A DNA stretch of 38,289 nucleotides, taken from assembly GCA_003225055.1 (NCBI GenBank), contig QIAU01000208.1, forward strand, positions 1-38,289, written 5' to 3'. Below, piece after piece: positions 24,235 to 33,682 of this stretch (positions within the stretch are counted from its first letter, which is position 1; each line of letters begins with the position of its first letter). The position numbers were made by a program, and so were the translations under genes. The notes beneath the pieces were generated by a model. The model was not told the origin of the DNA. It worked only from the letters and a program-made list of their open reading frames with translations, and made no database searches. Source of the stretch: Acidobacteriota bacterium. GTDB taxonomy: Bacteria > Acidobacteriota > Terriglobia > Terriglobales > Acidobacteriaceae.

Positions 24235-25374
24235 ATGCGTTGGCGCTGTCTGCCCGTTCTACTCGTCGCCTCGCTTGCGCTAGGACAGGCAGTCCCTGCT
24301 TCCTCGCCGAAGACCTCCCGCAAGGCGCCTGCCGCTTCAACAGCCGCTAAGACGGAGAAGGCTGCCGCCCCAGACAGTTCCGGCACAGCGCCTGATACTG
24401 CGGTCATCACAATCACCGGCATGTGCGACGCCCCCGCCACCAAGACTGCTGCCGCGAAGGCAAAAGGTGAATGCAAGACCGTGGTAACGCGAGCCCAGTT
24501 TGAAGACATCGCCAGCGCTCTGCAGCCCAACATGAATGCCACCACGAAGAAGCGGCTGGCCGACATTTATCCCAAGATGCTGGTGATGGCGCACGAAGCC
24601 CGCAAACGCGGCCTGGAAAACGACACCAAGTTCAAGCAGGTCCTCGAATTCGCTCGCATGCAGATTCTCGCCCAGCAACTGAGCCAGTCCGTGAAGGACG
24701 ATGCCGACAAGGTCCCTGAGGCAGAGATCCAAAAGTACTACAAGGACAATGCATCCGCTTTCGAGGAAGCAGACCTCCAGCGTCTATATATTCCCAAGGA
24801 CAAGCAGCGCGAGCCCGCCGCCGACAACCAGGAAGATCCAGCCAAACAGGCCGAAACCCAGAAAACCGACGAAGCAGCTATGAAGAAAGAGGCTGACTCG
24901 CTCGAGACCCGAGCGGCTGGTGGCGAGGACTTTGACAAGTTGCAAAAGGAAGCTTTTGACATGGCTGGGGTGAAGGGCGCGCCTCCCGCCAGTAAGATTG
25001 GCAAGTTGACGCGCAACGAGCTGCCGGTTAATCATCGGGCTGTGCTGGACCTGAATCGCGGCCAGGTTTCTCAGGTCCTGGCGGAACCTAACGGCTACTA
25101 CATTTACAAGGTGGTGTCGAAGGATAATAAGCCCTTGGAGCAAGCCCACGATCAGATTCGCGTAACTTTGGCGCAGCAAAGAATGCAGGACGCCATGGAA
25201 GGCATCCAGCAATCAGCCAAGACGACTCTGAACGAAGCCTATTTCGGCCCCGCTGTTGCCCCGGCTGCGGGTCCCGGAGCTGGGGCTCCCCCGCCTCCGC
25301 AGATGAACCCGTCCGCGAAACCCGAAGCCAGCAAAGAACCAGGCAAGACCGAAGCGCCGGCTCCCAAGAATTGA
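24235..25374 (+). CDS. SurA/PpiC-type peptidyl-prolyl isomerase, exported
   Basis: A 379-residue periplasmic foldase candidate. A signal peptide covers about 1-20 (MRWRCLPVLLVASLALGQA). A low-complexity Ala/Pro/Lys stretch follows, then a helical SurA-N-like part (about 85-180; MLVMAHEARKRGLENDTKF), and a parvulin-like domain (about 185-320) with GGEDFDKLQKEAF and RGQVSQVLAEPNGYYIYKV. The C-terminus is again Pro/Ala/Lys-rich. Parvulins isomerise X-Pro bonds and help outer-membrane protein folding. ATG 24235 is the start of the signal peptide and has GAGGAGA upstream. The next gene begins 7 bp after its stop. Confidence 0.82.
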   Translation: MRWRCLPVLLVASLALGQAVPASSPKTSRKAPAASTAAKTEKAAAPDSSGTAPDTAVITITGMCDAPATKTAAAKAKGECKTVVTRAQFEDIASALQPNMNATTKKRLADIYPKMLVMAHEARKRGLENDTKFKQVLEFARMQILAQQLSQSVKDDADKVPEAEIQKYYKDNASAFEEADLQRLYIPKDKQREPAADNQEDPAKQAETQKTDEAAMKKEADSLETRAAGGEDFDKLQKEAFDMAGVKGAPPASKIGKLTRNELPVNHRAVLDLNRGQVSQVLAEPNGYYIYKVVSKDNKPLEQAHDQIRVTLAQQRMQDAMEGIQQSAKTTLNEAYFGPAVAPAAGPGAGAPPPPQMNPSAKPEASKEPGKTEAPAPKN

Positions 25375-25381
25375 ACCAGGA

Positions 25382-26470
25382 ATGGACAGCGGAAAACCAG
25401 TGGTCTTAGTCACCGGCGTGTCCGGCAACTTGGGGACTCGCCTGTTGTCGCAGATAGGCGATTTCTCTGTCCTCGGCATTGACATTAACCCGCCTAAAAC
25501 CCAACGCTCCATTCGTTTTGTCCGCATGGACCTGGGGAAGGAAGAGTCCTGCCTGCAGTTGATTCCCCTGCTGAAGGAGGTCCACCCGGTCGCTGTCGTG
25601 CACCTGGCCTTTGTTCTGGACCAGGTGCGTGCCGGAGTTCTCGACCTGCAACGCATGTGGCAGATCAATGTGGCGGGAACGGCCCGCGTGATGGAAGCCA
25701 TTGCCGAAGCCAACCGCGACCAGGGCGGGGTTGAGAAATTCATTTTTCCCAGCAGCGTGTCCGCCTATGGTCCGAGCCAGCCCGGACCTCTATCGGAGGA
25801 CTCTCCGCTCGGCGCTCACACCTATCCTTACGGCGTGCACAAACGAGAGTGCGACGATGTCGTCCGGCAGCGCGCGCCGTCGCTGCGCGGTGCTAGCGTT
25901 TACATTCTGCGTCCTCACATCTTCGGAGGGCCCACAGTCGAGAATTACCTGGTCGGGCTCTTCCGCGGCACTCCCAATGGCCGCAGTCGCATGGCTGCCT
26001 GGATGCGCGCTCGTGGTAAGCGGCTCCCCTGTGTTTTGCCGATGGGGAAGCAGTACCTCGAAAACCGTGTTCAGTACGTGCATGTTGACGACGTGGCCCG
26101 GCTGATCGCTTTTATTTTGCGGCGGGAGCCCGAGGCCAAGCGCCTGACCATCCTCAACGTTGCCGGGCGGGGCGAACCGCTGACCATCGGGGAATGCGCG
26201 GAAATTTCCGGCCTCAAGCTGGTTCGGGTCCCGGGCCGGTGGATCTCGAAGCTAGGCCTGCAACTGGCGTGGAACCTGGGCCTATCTGCCATTCCGCCCG
26301 AGATCGCGCCCTACGTTACAGGCGAATGCATCATGAACACGGAACGGCTGCGGACGTTTCTGGGCCACGACTACGAAGACGTGATCCGCTACACGATCCA
26401 GGACGCGTTTGTGGAGAGCCTCGCCGGCATCGTCCCCAGCGCAGCCGTGGAACAATCCGTGGGCAAATGA
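25382..26470 (+). CDS. NAD-dependent epimerase/dehydratase (extended SDR)
   Basis: A 362-residue extended short-chain dehydrogenase. The NAD-binding turn GVSGNLG is at 12-18, and the active-site Tyr and Lys are in YGVHK around residue 150, preceded by SSVSAYG. HVDDVARLIAFIL and the C-terminal sugar-binding half fit nucleotide-sugar epimerases or steroid-dehydrogenase-like relatives. The substrate is unknown. The ATG lies 7 bp after the foldase stop, with CCAGGA just before it, so the two are probably co-transcribed. It ends facing menG, with a 4-bp gap. Confidence 0.82.
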   Translation: MDSGKPVVLVTGVSGNLGTRLLSQIGDFSVLGIDINPPKTQRSIRFVRMDLGKEESCLQLIPLLKEVHPVAVVHLAFVLDQVRAGVLDLQRMWQINVAGTARVMEAIAEANRDQGGVEKFIFPSSVSAYGPSQPGPLSEDSPLGAHTYPYGVHKRECDDVVRQRAPSLRGASVYILRPHIFGGPTVENYLVGLFRGTPNGRSRMAAWMRARGKRLPCVLPMGKQYLENRVQYVHVDDVARLIAFILRREPEAKRLTILNVAGRGEPLTIGECAEISGLKLVRVPGRWISKLGLQLAWNLGLSAIPPEIAPYVTGECIMNTERLRTFLGHDYEDVIRYTIQDAFVESLAGIVPSAAVEQSVGK

Positions 26471-26474
26471 AATT

Positions 26475-27242
26475 CTATTTTTTCCCGCGGTACAACCCAG
26501 CAATCCCGAAGGTGTACGGAGTCCAACTGGCTCCACGGAAACCCGCGGCACGCATGCGCTCGAGCATTTGAGTTGGATCGGGAAATCGTTCAACCGACGC
26601 GGGAAGATAGGAATATGGCCCTTTTACTCCGGAAATCAGCGTTCCAACCTTGGGCAGTACGTGGCGAAAGTAGAAGCGGTAGAGGGTTCCGAACCGCCCC
26701 CCAGGCTCGCCGAAATCCAGGATTCCGCACTCGCCCCCGGCCTTTAGGACTCTCAAGATTTCGTCGAGACCCGCGTCGTAGTCAGCCAAGTTGCGAAGCC
26801 CAAATGCCGACGTGACCAGATCGAATTGCCCGTCCGGAAAGGGCAATCGCAGAGCATCGGCTTCGATCCAGCACAGGGTTGTACCTCTGGATTTTTTTGC
26901 CGCCCGCCGCAGCATGGCATGAGAAAAGTCAGCCCCCAAGATGGATGCTGAGGCATTCGCCTGCCGCCGCAAAGCAAATGCCAGGTCTCCGGTACCGCAG
27001 CATAGATCGAGTACGCGAGAATCCGCTCGCTTCAGGAGCGAAGCAAATGTACGCGCTGCCCGCCGCCACCAGAGGCGGTCCACGTTGAACGACAAGAGAT
27101 GATTTAGGAGATCATAGCGGGGCGCGATAGAAGTAAACATTTCCCGAACCGCCCGTGCAGCCGCGTCCGGGCTGTCGGCGCCCTTCGGAGAAGCACCCCC
27201 GATGGCGTTTTTGCGGGATTGGTTCACCACGTAATGCGCCAT
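26475..27242 (-). CDS. menG: UbiE/MenG methyltransferase (demethylmenaquinone methyltransferase)
   Basis: A class I SAM-dependent methyltransferase of 255 residues. The UbiE signature APRYDLLNHLLSFNVDRLWW leads, in its shorter parts, to motif I VLDLCCGTGDLA, then DALRLPFPDGQFDLVTSAFGLRN, and the C-terminal YSYLPASVERFPD, all diagnostic of the UbiE/MenG group. It would make menaquinone (or ubiquinone) by C-methylation of the demethyl precursor. The start is ATG 27242 with AGGG upstream; the codon before it is an in-frame GTG. It follows aroB by 11 bp on the same strand; chorismate from the aroB pathway feeds menaquinone synthesis. Confidence 0.9.
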   Translation of the reverse strand: MAHYVVNQSRKNAIGGASPKGADSPDAAARAVREMFTSIAPRYDLLNHLLSFNVDRLWWRRAARTFASLLKRADSRVLDLCCGTGDLAFALRRQANASASILGADFSHAMLRRAAKKSRGTTLCWIEADALRLPFPDGQFDLVTSAFGLRNLADYDAGLDEILRVLKAGGECGILDFGEPGGRFGTLYRFYFRHVLPKVGTLISGVKGPYSYLPASVERFPDPTQMLERMRAAGFRGASWTPYTFGIAGLYRGKK

Positions 27243-27253
27243 CACTGCCCTGG

Positions 27254-28366
27254 TCAGGTTGGTTCTTCCAGGCCCCGCGACATTTTTCGGAGCTCGGCCA
27301 CAGCCTCAGTTACTAGTTCTGAAGGCACGTTGTTCACCACTTCCACCTTGCCGATTTTTGTGGGCAGTATGAAATGCACCACTCCGTCCTTTGTTTTCTT
27401 ATCAGCCTGGAGCAGTCGCACGATGTTTTGTGCCTCGGCCGTTACGCCAGGAAGCCGTCCCCAACCGAGCACGCCACGGGTAATCCGCTGCGCGGTTGCC
27501 TCATCCGTTATTCCGCTGACGGCGGCAATCCTGGATGCGGCAATCATCCCCCAGGCGATTGCCTCTCCGTGCAGAAAATGCCTATATTTTGTCTCCGCCT
27601 CCAAGGCATGACCGATGGTGTGTCCGAAGTTCAAAACCCGGCGCAAACCGCTCTCACGCTCGTCGGCGGAGACAATCTCTGCTTTTAATTTCACACTCTC
27701 AGCGATTAACCACTCCAACTGAACCGGATCGCGTTCTAGGATCCTGTTGCGCTGTTTTTCCATTCCCTCAAACAGTTCCGGCTTGCCGATGATTCCGCAT
27801 TTCAGAGCCTCATAGAGTCCGGAGCGGAATTCGCGTTCCGGCAGCGTCGTCAGTATCCGGGGATCGATCAGCACGACGCGGGGCTGATGAAACGTCCCAA
27901 GCAGATTCTTGCCGGCCTTCAGGTTCACGCCAGTTTTTCCGCCGATCGAAGCGTCCACTTGGGCCACGACCGTGGTCGGCACTTGCACTACATCCACTCC
28001 GCGCATGTAAACAGAAGCGAGAAAACCGGTCACGTCCCCCACCACGCCGCCCCCGAAAGCTAACATTACCGCCTTGCGGTCAGCACCGAGCCGGACCAGT
28101 TTCTCTGCGAGATCTTCGACCGTGGCCACAGTCTTGTGACGTTCCCCGTCGCGCATTTCGACTATCTTCGCTTCCCAGCTTGCGGCGGCGAGAGATGCCA
28201 TCAGCTTCTTGCCCCACTTTTTGCGGACAGGAGGAACGGTAACCACAAAGCATCGTTTGCGATCGGGGAAAACCTCGCGCAGACACCCGCCCGCGCACTC
28301 CGCCAACCCGCTTTCAATCACCGCTTCGTAAGGGCGTAGTCGGACCGAAATGGGGACCCGGACCAT
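27254..28366 (-). CDS. aroB: 3-dehydroquinate synthase AroB
   Basis: AroB turns DAHP into 3-dehydroquinate, the second shikimate step, with NAD and zinc. The 370-residue form has GGGVVGDVTGFLAS, VPTTVVAQVDASIGGKTGVN and NFGHTIGHALEAE (zinc-ligand His), in family order. ATG 28366 is preceded by GGAA and gives normal length; in-frame starts at 28381 and 28426 would add 5 or 20 residues, the last almost touching the divergent nadB start. It appears to be co-transcribed with menG. Confidence 0.92.
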   Translation of the reverse strand: MVRVPISVRLRPYEAVIESGLAECAGGCLREVFPDRKRCFVVTVPPVRKKWGKKLMASLAAASWEAKIVEMRDGERHKTVATVEDLAEKLVRLGADRKAVMLAFGGGVVGDVTGFLASVYMRGVDVVQVPTTVVAQVDASIGGKTGVNLKAGKNLLGTFHQPRVVLIDPRILTTLPEREFRSGLYEALKCGIIGKPELFEGMEKQRNRILERDPVQLEWLIAESVKLKAEIVSADERESGLRRVLNFGHTIGHALEAETKYRHFLHGEAIAWGMIAASRIAAVSGITDEATAQRITRGVLGWGRLPGVTAEAQNIVRLLQADKKTKDGVVHFILPTKIGKVEVVNNVPSELVTEAVAELRKMSRGLEEPT

Positions 28367-28435
28367 AGGGGCTTCCATCATAGCGTATCGACCGCAGCGC
28401 ACCGCCCAAGCTTTGCGTGATACCATTTTTCGTCA

Positions 28436-30001
28436 ATGAAGTCTGCGCCACGCGAATCCGATTTCCTGGTGATCGGCGCCGGGGTTGCTGGCCTCCGCGC
28501 AGCTATCGAACTGGCACGGGCGGGACGCGTGCTGGTGCTGGCCAAGAAAGCGCTCACCGAATCGGCGACACAATACGCTCAGGGAGGAATTGCCGCCGCT
28601 CTCAGCGACGAGGACGAAGTCACGCTGCACCTTCAGGACACGCTCAACGCCGGCGACGGCCTGTGTAATGCCGAAGCCGCGAGAGTGCTGGTACAAGAAG
28701 GCCCTGAGCGAATCGAAGAACTCATTCATTGGGGCACTGAGTTCGACCGTAACGGCACGAAGCTGGCCTTCACGCGCGAGGGAGCGCACACGAGGAACCG
28801 GATCCTGCACGCTCATGGTGACTCCACGGGCCGCGAGATCCTGCGTGCGCTCTCTGCCAAGGCCAAGACTCTCGACAATATTTCGGTCTGCGAGTTTGAA
28901 TTCTCGACCGATCTCGACGTCGAAAATGGCCGGGTGTGCGCGGTTCACCTGATCAGCGACAAGGGCGAGCACCAGCAGGTAGGCACGTCAGCCGTGCTGC
29001 TGGCCACCGGGGGCCTGGGTCAGCTCTATCGCAACACCACCAATCCCGCCGTCGCTACCGGCGACGGAGTGGCGATGGCCTTTCGCGCCGGCGCCGAGAT
29101 CAGCGACATGGAGTTCATTCAATTCCATCCCACGGCGCTGTATCTGAAGGGCGCTCCCCGCTTTCTCCTCTCCGAAGCCCTGCGGGGTGAGGGCGCTTAC
29201 TTGCGCAATCTCGAGATGGGTCGCTTCATGCCTAAGTACCATCCCATGGGAGAACTTGCACCGCGCGATGTGGTAGCGCGTGCCATTGTCCACGAGATGG
29301 AAGTCAGCCGCGCCACGGAACCGGTTGTGTATCTCGATCTGACGCACCTCGATGCTGACCACCTGCGAAGACGCTTTCCACGTATCTACTCCACTTGCCT
29401 GAAGTACAACGTAGACATCACCACCGATCTGATCCCGATCCGTCCGGCAGCACACTATGCCATGGGCGGTGTGCGCACGGATCTGGAAGGACGCACCAGT
29501 GTTCCGGGCTTGTTCGCGGCGGGAGAAGTCGCCGCCACCGGCGTTCACGGCGCCAACCGCCTGGCGAGCAATTCCCTCCTGGAGGGGCTGGTCTTTGGAG
29601 CTCGCGCCGGGAAAGCGATGTGTTCCGAGCTGCGCGCGGTCACCAAATCCCGTCATCGTGGCCTGGCTGCATCCAACGGCCCCATCGAACCGGGTGTGGA
29701 AGATCTGATCTCACAAGTACACGATCTGATGTGGCGTGACGTAGGTATCGTGCGCGATGGAAGCGGCCTGCGCCGGGCGGTTCAGCAGTTGGAATCTCTG
29801 GCTTCCCGGATTGCGCATCCTCACAGCCGGCGCGCCCACGAGGCTCAAAATATTCATCAGGCCGGCCTTCTCGTCGCCCGCTCAGCCTTGGCCCGCGAAG
29901 AAAGCCGCGGCGCGCACTATCGCATCGACTACCCCTCTCACAATGACACCAAGTTCCTCAAGCATTCCATCATCCACGGCAATTCCATTCGTTTCGCATG
30001 A
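28436..30001 (+). CDS. nadB: L-aspartate oxidase NadB
   Basis: NadB oxidises L-aspartate to iminoaspartate, the first step of de novo NAD synthesis. The 521-residue flavoprotein starts with the FAD-binding FLVIGAGVAGLRAAIELA, has SATQYAQGGIAAAL, the active-site region DMEFIQFHPTAL and the Arg-containing GELAPRDVVARAI, then HYAMGGVRTDLEGRTSVPGLFAAGE and ANRLASNSLLEGLVFG. These are typical of NadB rather than succinate dehydrogenase flavoprotein. No nadA or nadC lies beside it. The ATG has no visible ribosome site, and only 69 bp separate it from the divergent aroB start. Its stop faces the terC-family stop 27 bp away. Confidence 0.92.
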   Translation: MKSAPRESDFLVIGAGVAGLRAAIELARAGRVLVLAKKALTESATQYAQGGIAAALSDEDEVTLHLQDTLNAGDGLCNAEAARVLVQEGPERIEELIHWGTEFDRNGTKLAFTREGAHTRNRILHAHGDSTGREILRALSAKAKTLDNISVCEFEFSTDLDVENGRVCAVHLISDKGEHQQVGTSAVLLATGGLGQLYRNTTNPAVATGDGVAMAFRAGAEISDMEFIQFHPTALYLKGAPRFLLSEALRGEGAYLRNLEMGRFMPKYHPMGELAPRDVVARAIVHEMEVSRATEPVVYLDLTHLDADHLRRRFPRIYSTCLKYNVDITTDLIPIRPAAHYAMGGVRTDLEGRTSVPGLFAAGEVAATGVHGANRLASNSLLEGLVFGARAGKAMCSELRAVTKSRHRGLAASNGPIEPGVEDLISQVHDLMWRDVGIVRDGSGLRRAVQQLESLASRIAHPHSRRAHEAQNIHQAGLLVARSALAREESRGAHYRIDYPSHNDTKFLKHSIIHGNSIRFA

Positions 30002-30028
30002 GGGACGCCAACCGGAGCCGTATGGGTA

Positions 30029-30955
30029 TCAGGGTTGGGGTGTTGCCGCCTGGCGCTGCGGGAACAATACCGAAGCCAGCACCGATACCGTTAGCACCGC
30101 GCCTACCATGGCCAGCGCAATCTCGGTGGGTATCGAGTAGTAATGCGAGAGCAGCATCTTGGCTCCGATAAAGATCAACACCACCGACAAACCGTAGTGG
30201 AGGTAGTGGAAAATCTCGATCATCCCCGCCAGCGCGAAATACATCGCTCGCAAACCCAAAATGGCGAAGACATTCGACGTGTAAACAATAAATGCGTTCA
30301 GCGTGATGGCCAGCACTGCGGGAATCGAGTCAACTGCGAATAGCACATCGGTGGTTTCTACCACCAGCAGGACAATGAACAAGGGCGTGGCAAATAGCCC
30401 CGGTTGGCGTACGAAAAACTTTCCGCCTACGTAGTCTTTTGTCACCGGAACCCAGCGGCGAAAGAGGCGCAGCACCGGATTCTTTTCCGGGTGCACCTCT
30501 GCGGCTTGGGAGCGGATCAGCTTCAGGCCGCTGTACACCAGCAGGGCGCCGAAGCCGTAGATGATCCCATGAAAGCGTCGGATGAGGCCGACCCCGGCCA
30601 GTATAAAAATGCCCCTCATGATCAGCGCGCCGACGATACCCCAGAAAAGCACCTTGTGTTGGCTGGCTCCCGCCACACGAAAATAGCGGAAAATCATCAG
30701 GAAGACGAAAAGGTTGTCCACGCTCAGCGAGAGTTCAATCACGTAGCCGGTGACGAACTCCAGCGACGCTCTCCTCCCGTGCCACAAATAAACGATGACG
30801 GCAAAGCCTGCAGCCAGCGCAATCCACGTCAGGCTCCAGCCCAGGGCTTCGCGGAATTTGACGGCATGCGCGCGCCGGTGAAAGACCCCCAGGTCGAGCC
30901 CCAGCATCAGCAGCACAAACAGATTGAACAAAATCCAGAAGATGAGCTGGTTCAA
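30029..30955 (-). CDS. TerC-family inner-membrane protein (Alx-like)
   Basis: A 308-residue TerC/Alx protein with about nine hydrophobic helices. The diagnostic ELSLSVDNLFVF and VETTDVLFAVDSIPAVLAIT each carry conserved acidic residues in the membrane, which in relatives bind manganese or other metals. TerC proteins are linked to tellurite resistance and, more recently, Mn2+ export to exoenzymes. No yybP-ykoY riboswitch is seen in the 64-bp gap upstream. It lies downstream of the M28 peptidase gene on the same strand. Confidence 0.88.
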   Translation of the reverse strand: MNQLIFWILFNLFVLLMLGLDLGVFHRRAHAVKFREALGWSLTWIALAAGFAVIVYLWHGRRASLEFVTGYVIELSLSVDNLFVFLMIFRYFRVAGASQHKVLFWGIVGALIMRGIFILAGVGLIRRFHGIIYGFGALLVYSGLKLIRSQAAEVHPEKNPVLRLFRRWVPVTKDYVGGKFFVRQPGLFATPLFIVLLVVETTDVLFAVDSIPAVLAITLNAFIVYTSNVFAILGLRAMYFALAGMIEIFHYLHYGLSVVLIFIGAKMLLSHYYSIPTEIALAMVGAVLTVSVLASVLFPQRQAATPQP

Positions 30956-31019
30956 GAGACCTCAGGATCGGGGCCGCCGATTTTTGTTTGCCATTCTCAG
31001 ATCTCGACAACGGAAGATT

Positions 31020-32498
31020 CTACTCGGTCCGCCCCCGCTTCCGGCTTTCCCAATCCTGCCAGATACCAAATATCTTCAGCGGTTCGTCCAGGTGAGTCTC
31101 GCGCAGGGTTTGTTCCACCTGGGCACGATTCAGGCGTGGACCGATGGGCTCGGGAGTATTGGCGAGCGCCAGCGTCAGTTCCGCGGCTTCGGCCACGTGC
31201 TTTTTGAGTTGCTGGATGTCCACTTTGTCGAAGGTATCGGAGCTAGCGTGATAATTGATCAGGTAATTGGCTTCTTCCTGGTTGGCGACGAACGTGGGCA
31301 CGCCTTCCAGCATGAAATCGAAATTATCGGTTCCCCATTCGGCATCTGTGGTCAGCGTGGAAGCCTCCCACGATTTCAGAGGGGCAACGAGTTGGGTGGC
31401 TGGGTCTGCCAGGTCCTTGCGTCCGCCGAGTGAAAAGCCCGTGACTCTGCCGATGCCGGAATCGAAGATGACCACACCCGCCGCCCGGTCCAGTTCCGGG
31501 CGATGAGCGGTTACATACGCCCGGGAACCGATCATTCCCTGCTCTTCACCCGCAAACAGCACGAAGCGGATGGTTCGCCGCGGACGAACACCGCTTGCCT
31601 TGATCGCGCGCAAGGCGTCGATCACCAAGGCGGCGTTGCAGCCGTTGTCGAGAGCACCGGTGCCTAATTCCCAGGAATCGAGATGCGCGCCAAGCAACAC
31701 GAATTCCTCCGGCTTCTCGCTGCCCCGAATCTCGGCCACCACATTGGCGGCCCTGATTGGGCCACCGATCCGGTTGGGAATGGATAGATCGGCGTACAGC
31801 TTCTGACCCGACAGGAGCAGGCGTGCCATGCGGCTGGCATCTTCGCGGGCAACGAGCACCATGGGTAGCCGGTCGATCTCCCCCGAGACAGCATTGGTGT
31901 GCCGGTACAAGAGATCGTTCGGCCGCGTGGACTGGAATGCAACGGCCAGTGCTTTCCCCGTCACCGCGAGATCCAGGATGGGCGGCGCCTTGAGATACTC
32001 GGCAAACAGATCGTCCCATTTATTCATTTCCTCCGAATGCACGAGGACGACGGCGCCAGTAATCGTTCCGGCGCGGGCAAAATTTTCTGCCGAACCCTCT
32101 CCGACATCGACGACGGGAACACGATGTTGCCGAGCCAGAGCGGGAGCCCAGGCCAGCGAAATCGCGCGCACCGAAAACGCTTCGGGAGCTATGATGCTCA
32201 TCCGCGTTGCACCTTCGCTCCACGAGGCCGGCAGCTTGAAATGCTCGATGTGGACGTTGTCGGCGCCAGCTGCCTTGAATGCGGCCACTCCCCAATCAAT
32301 TGCCTTCTGCATGGCGGGAGTACCCGGCACGCGGCCGCCGATCTCATCGGTCAAGCGGCGCAGATTCGTTTCCAAAGAAGAAGGCTTCAAAGCTTCGGCC
32401 ATCACTTCGTCCAGTTCGGATTTCTGGCCTTGCTGAGCCCTGGCGGCAGAAACGATCAGGAAGGCGATAAGCAGCCGCAAAGCAATCCCATTTCGCAT
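31020..32498 (-). CDS. Exported M28 peptidase, carboxypeptidase Q-like
   Basis: A 492-residue exported zinc peptidase. The signal peptide (about 1-21) starts MRNGIALRLLIAFLI. An N-terminal inserted PA-like region (about 110-240) is followed by the M28 domain: HLDSW ligand His in LLGAHLDSWELGTG, ALDNGCN ligand Asp, FAGEEQG catalytic Glu pair, GTDNFDF, and the last His in NYHASSDTFDKVD. The arrangement is that of plasma glutamate carboxypeptidase (CPQ). ATG 32498 was chosen as start of the signal peptide; the longer frame to 32618 is GC-rich and runs through a tandem repeat. Confidence 0.88.
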   Translation of the reverse strand: MRNGIALRLLIAFLIVSAARAQQGQKSELDEVMAEALKPSSLETNLRRLTDEIGGRVPGTPAMQKAIDWGVAAFKAAGADNVHIEHFKLPASWSEGATRMSIIAPEAFSVRAISLAWAPALARQHRVPVVDVGEGSAENFARAGTITGAVVLVHSEEMNKWDDLFAEYLKAPPILDLAVTGKALAVAFQSTRPNDLLYRHTNAVSGEIDRLPMVLVAREDASRMARLLLSGQKLYADLSIPNRIGGPIRAANVVAEIRGSEKPEEFVLLGAHLDSWELGTGALDNGCNAALVIDALRAIKASGVRPRRTIRFVLFAGEEQGMIGSRAYVTAHRPELDRAAGVVIFDSGIGRVTGFSLGGRKDLADPATQLVAPLKSWEASTLTTDAEWGTDNFDFMLEGVPTFVANQEEANYLINYHASSDTFDKVDIQQLKKHVAEAAELTLALANTPEPIGPRLNRAQVEQTLRETHLDEPLKIFGIWQDWESRKRGRTE

Positions 32499-32545
32499 GG
32501 CCGCCGCATTAGAAACGATCCGAACGAAAAAAACAAAGGATTGAC

Positions 32546-32566
32546 GGGCTAGAAGGGCTAGAAGGG
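32546..32566. repeat. Short tandem repeat GGGCTAGAA x2
   Basis: GGGCTAGAA occurs twice in a row (32546-32563) and is followed by a third start GGG. It lies in the 116-bp gap between two M28 peptidase genes. No terminator is obvious nearby. Confidence 0.4.
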
Positions 32567-32614
32567 TCGGGGGCCCGCAGGGGGGTCGCTCCGGTCCGCA
32601 AGCTCGCTGCGCGG

Positions 32615-33682
32615 TCACTGCGGAACGGAGGGTGCTGACGCTTCGGGAGCCGGCCCCTGCTGCTGATCCAAAAGCCGCAGAGTCTCGAGCATCACGTTGC
32701 CAACAATCTCCAGGCTCTTGGGGCTGAGCTTGTCCATCGTGTCCTGCGGCGTATGGTGGAAGGAATTGCCGTATCCGTAATCCAAGTCGATAAAGTCGGC
32801 GCAGGGTACGCCGCGGCGTACGAACGGGAGGTGGTCATCCTCGATGGCCGTTGTTCGGGCAAAGAAATGCGATTGATAGCCATAGCGGCTGGCCGCCTGG
32901 TACACCAGATCCTCGAGCCACGCGGTTGAGTTCTGGTCGCGGTCGATGTTCAGATCGGAATAGCCAATCATGTCGGCCAAGAGGAAGCCTCGGATTTTGC
33001 CTAGCGTGCCGTCCTTCTCCCATTTCTCCGCCAGGTGACGCGTCCCGTAGAGACTGTCGGTATCTGACCACTGTTTCACCGCCTCCTCCGCGTCGGTCCA
33101 CACCAGCCACACGCTGTAACCGTCTCGCTTCTTGCCGCGCAAGTGATTGGCGAATTCCAGCAGGATTGCTGTCGAAGAGCCTCCATCATTGGCACCGACA
33201 AAGGCAGTGTCGCGCAAAAAATAGGGAGTATCGTAGTGCCCGGCAAGGACGACAATGCCATCCTTTGTTCCGGGAAACTTGGCGATGATATTCCGCGCGG
33301 GCAGCTTGCCTTCGGGAGTATCGGCGGTGAAGGAATCATCGCTGAGGTCGGCGCCCTTAAGCTGCGCGTAGACGTAGTTCTCAAGTTTCTTGTGATTGGC
33401 GCTGCCGATAGGGCGAGCACCAAACGCGGTCACCTCTTTGGTGTATTGAAAGGCGCGGGCAGGGTTGATGGTGGGCAGCGGAGCGGAATCCCGAGCAGGC
33501 GCGACCGGCCGGGCGGCCTGCGCGCTCGCACTTGACCCAGAACTCATCACTGCGCCTTGCCCCTCATTGGCGGCTTTCTCGCGGGTGCGTGCACAACCCA
33601 TCAAGGCAAACCCCGCGACAAGGCAAATTATGGCAACCCGGTACACAACAAGTTCAAAACATCTTTCAGATCTTACGATCAT
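32615..33682 (-). CDS. M28 peptidase lipoprotein, glutaminyl-cyclase-like
   Basis: A 355-residue protein with a lipoprotein signal ending in FALMGC. The zinc site resembles glutaminyl-peptide cyclotransferases: AGHYDTPY, GANDGGSS, TDAEEA, and the final FHHTPQDTMDKL, with EDDHLPFVRRGVPCADFIDL between them. Such proteins either cyclise N-terminal Gln or act as aminopeptidases; a decision needs structure-based comparison. A Ser/Ala/Pro-rich linker follows the lipid anchor. ATG 33682 overlaps the tatC stop by 4 bp (ATGA), so it belongs to the tatA-tatC transcript. The longer frame to 33868 has no family support. Confidence 0.85.
   Translation of the reverse strand: MIVRSERCFELVVYRVAIICLVAGFALMGCARTREKAANEGQGAVMSSGSSASAQAARPVAPARDSAPLPTINPARAFQYTKEVTAFGARPIGSANHKKLENYVYAQLKGADLSDDSFTADTPEGKLPARNIIAKFPGTKDGIVVLAGHYDTPYFLRDTAFVGANDGGSSTAILLEFANHLRGKKRDGYSVWLVWTDAEEAVKQWSDTDSLYGTRHLAEKWEKDGTLGKIRGFLLADMIGYSDLNIDRDQNSTAWLEDLVYQAASRYGYQSHFFARTTAIEDDHLPFVRRGVPCADFIDLDYGYGNSFHHTPQDTMDKLSPKSLEIVGNVMLETLRLLDQQQGPAPEASAPSVPQ

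Noticed and set aside
30956-31019. yybP-ykoY manganese riboswitch before the terC-family gene
   Set aside because: Only 64 bp lie upstream and the conserved riboswitch core is not visible.
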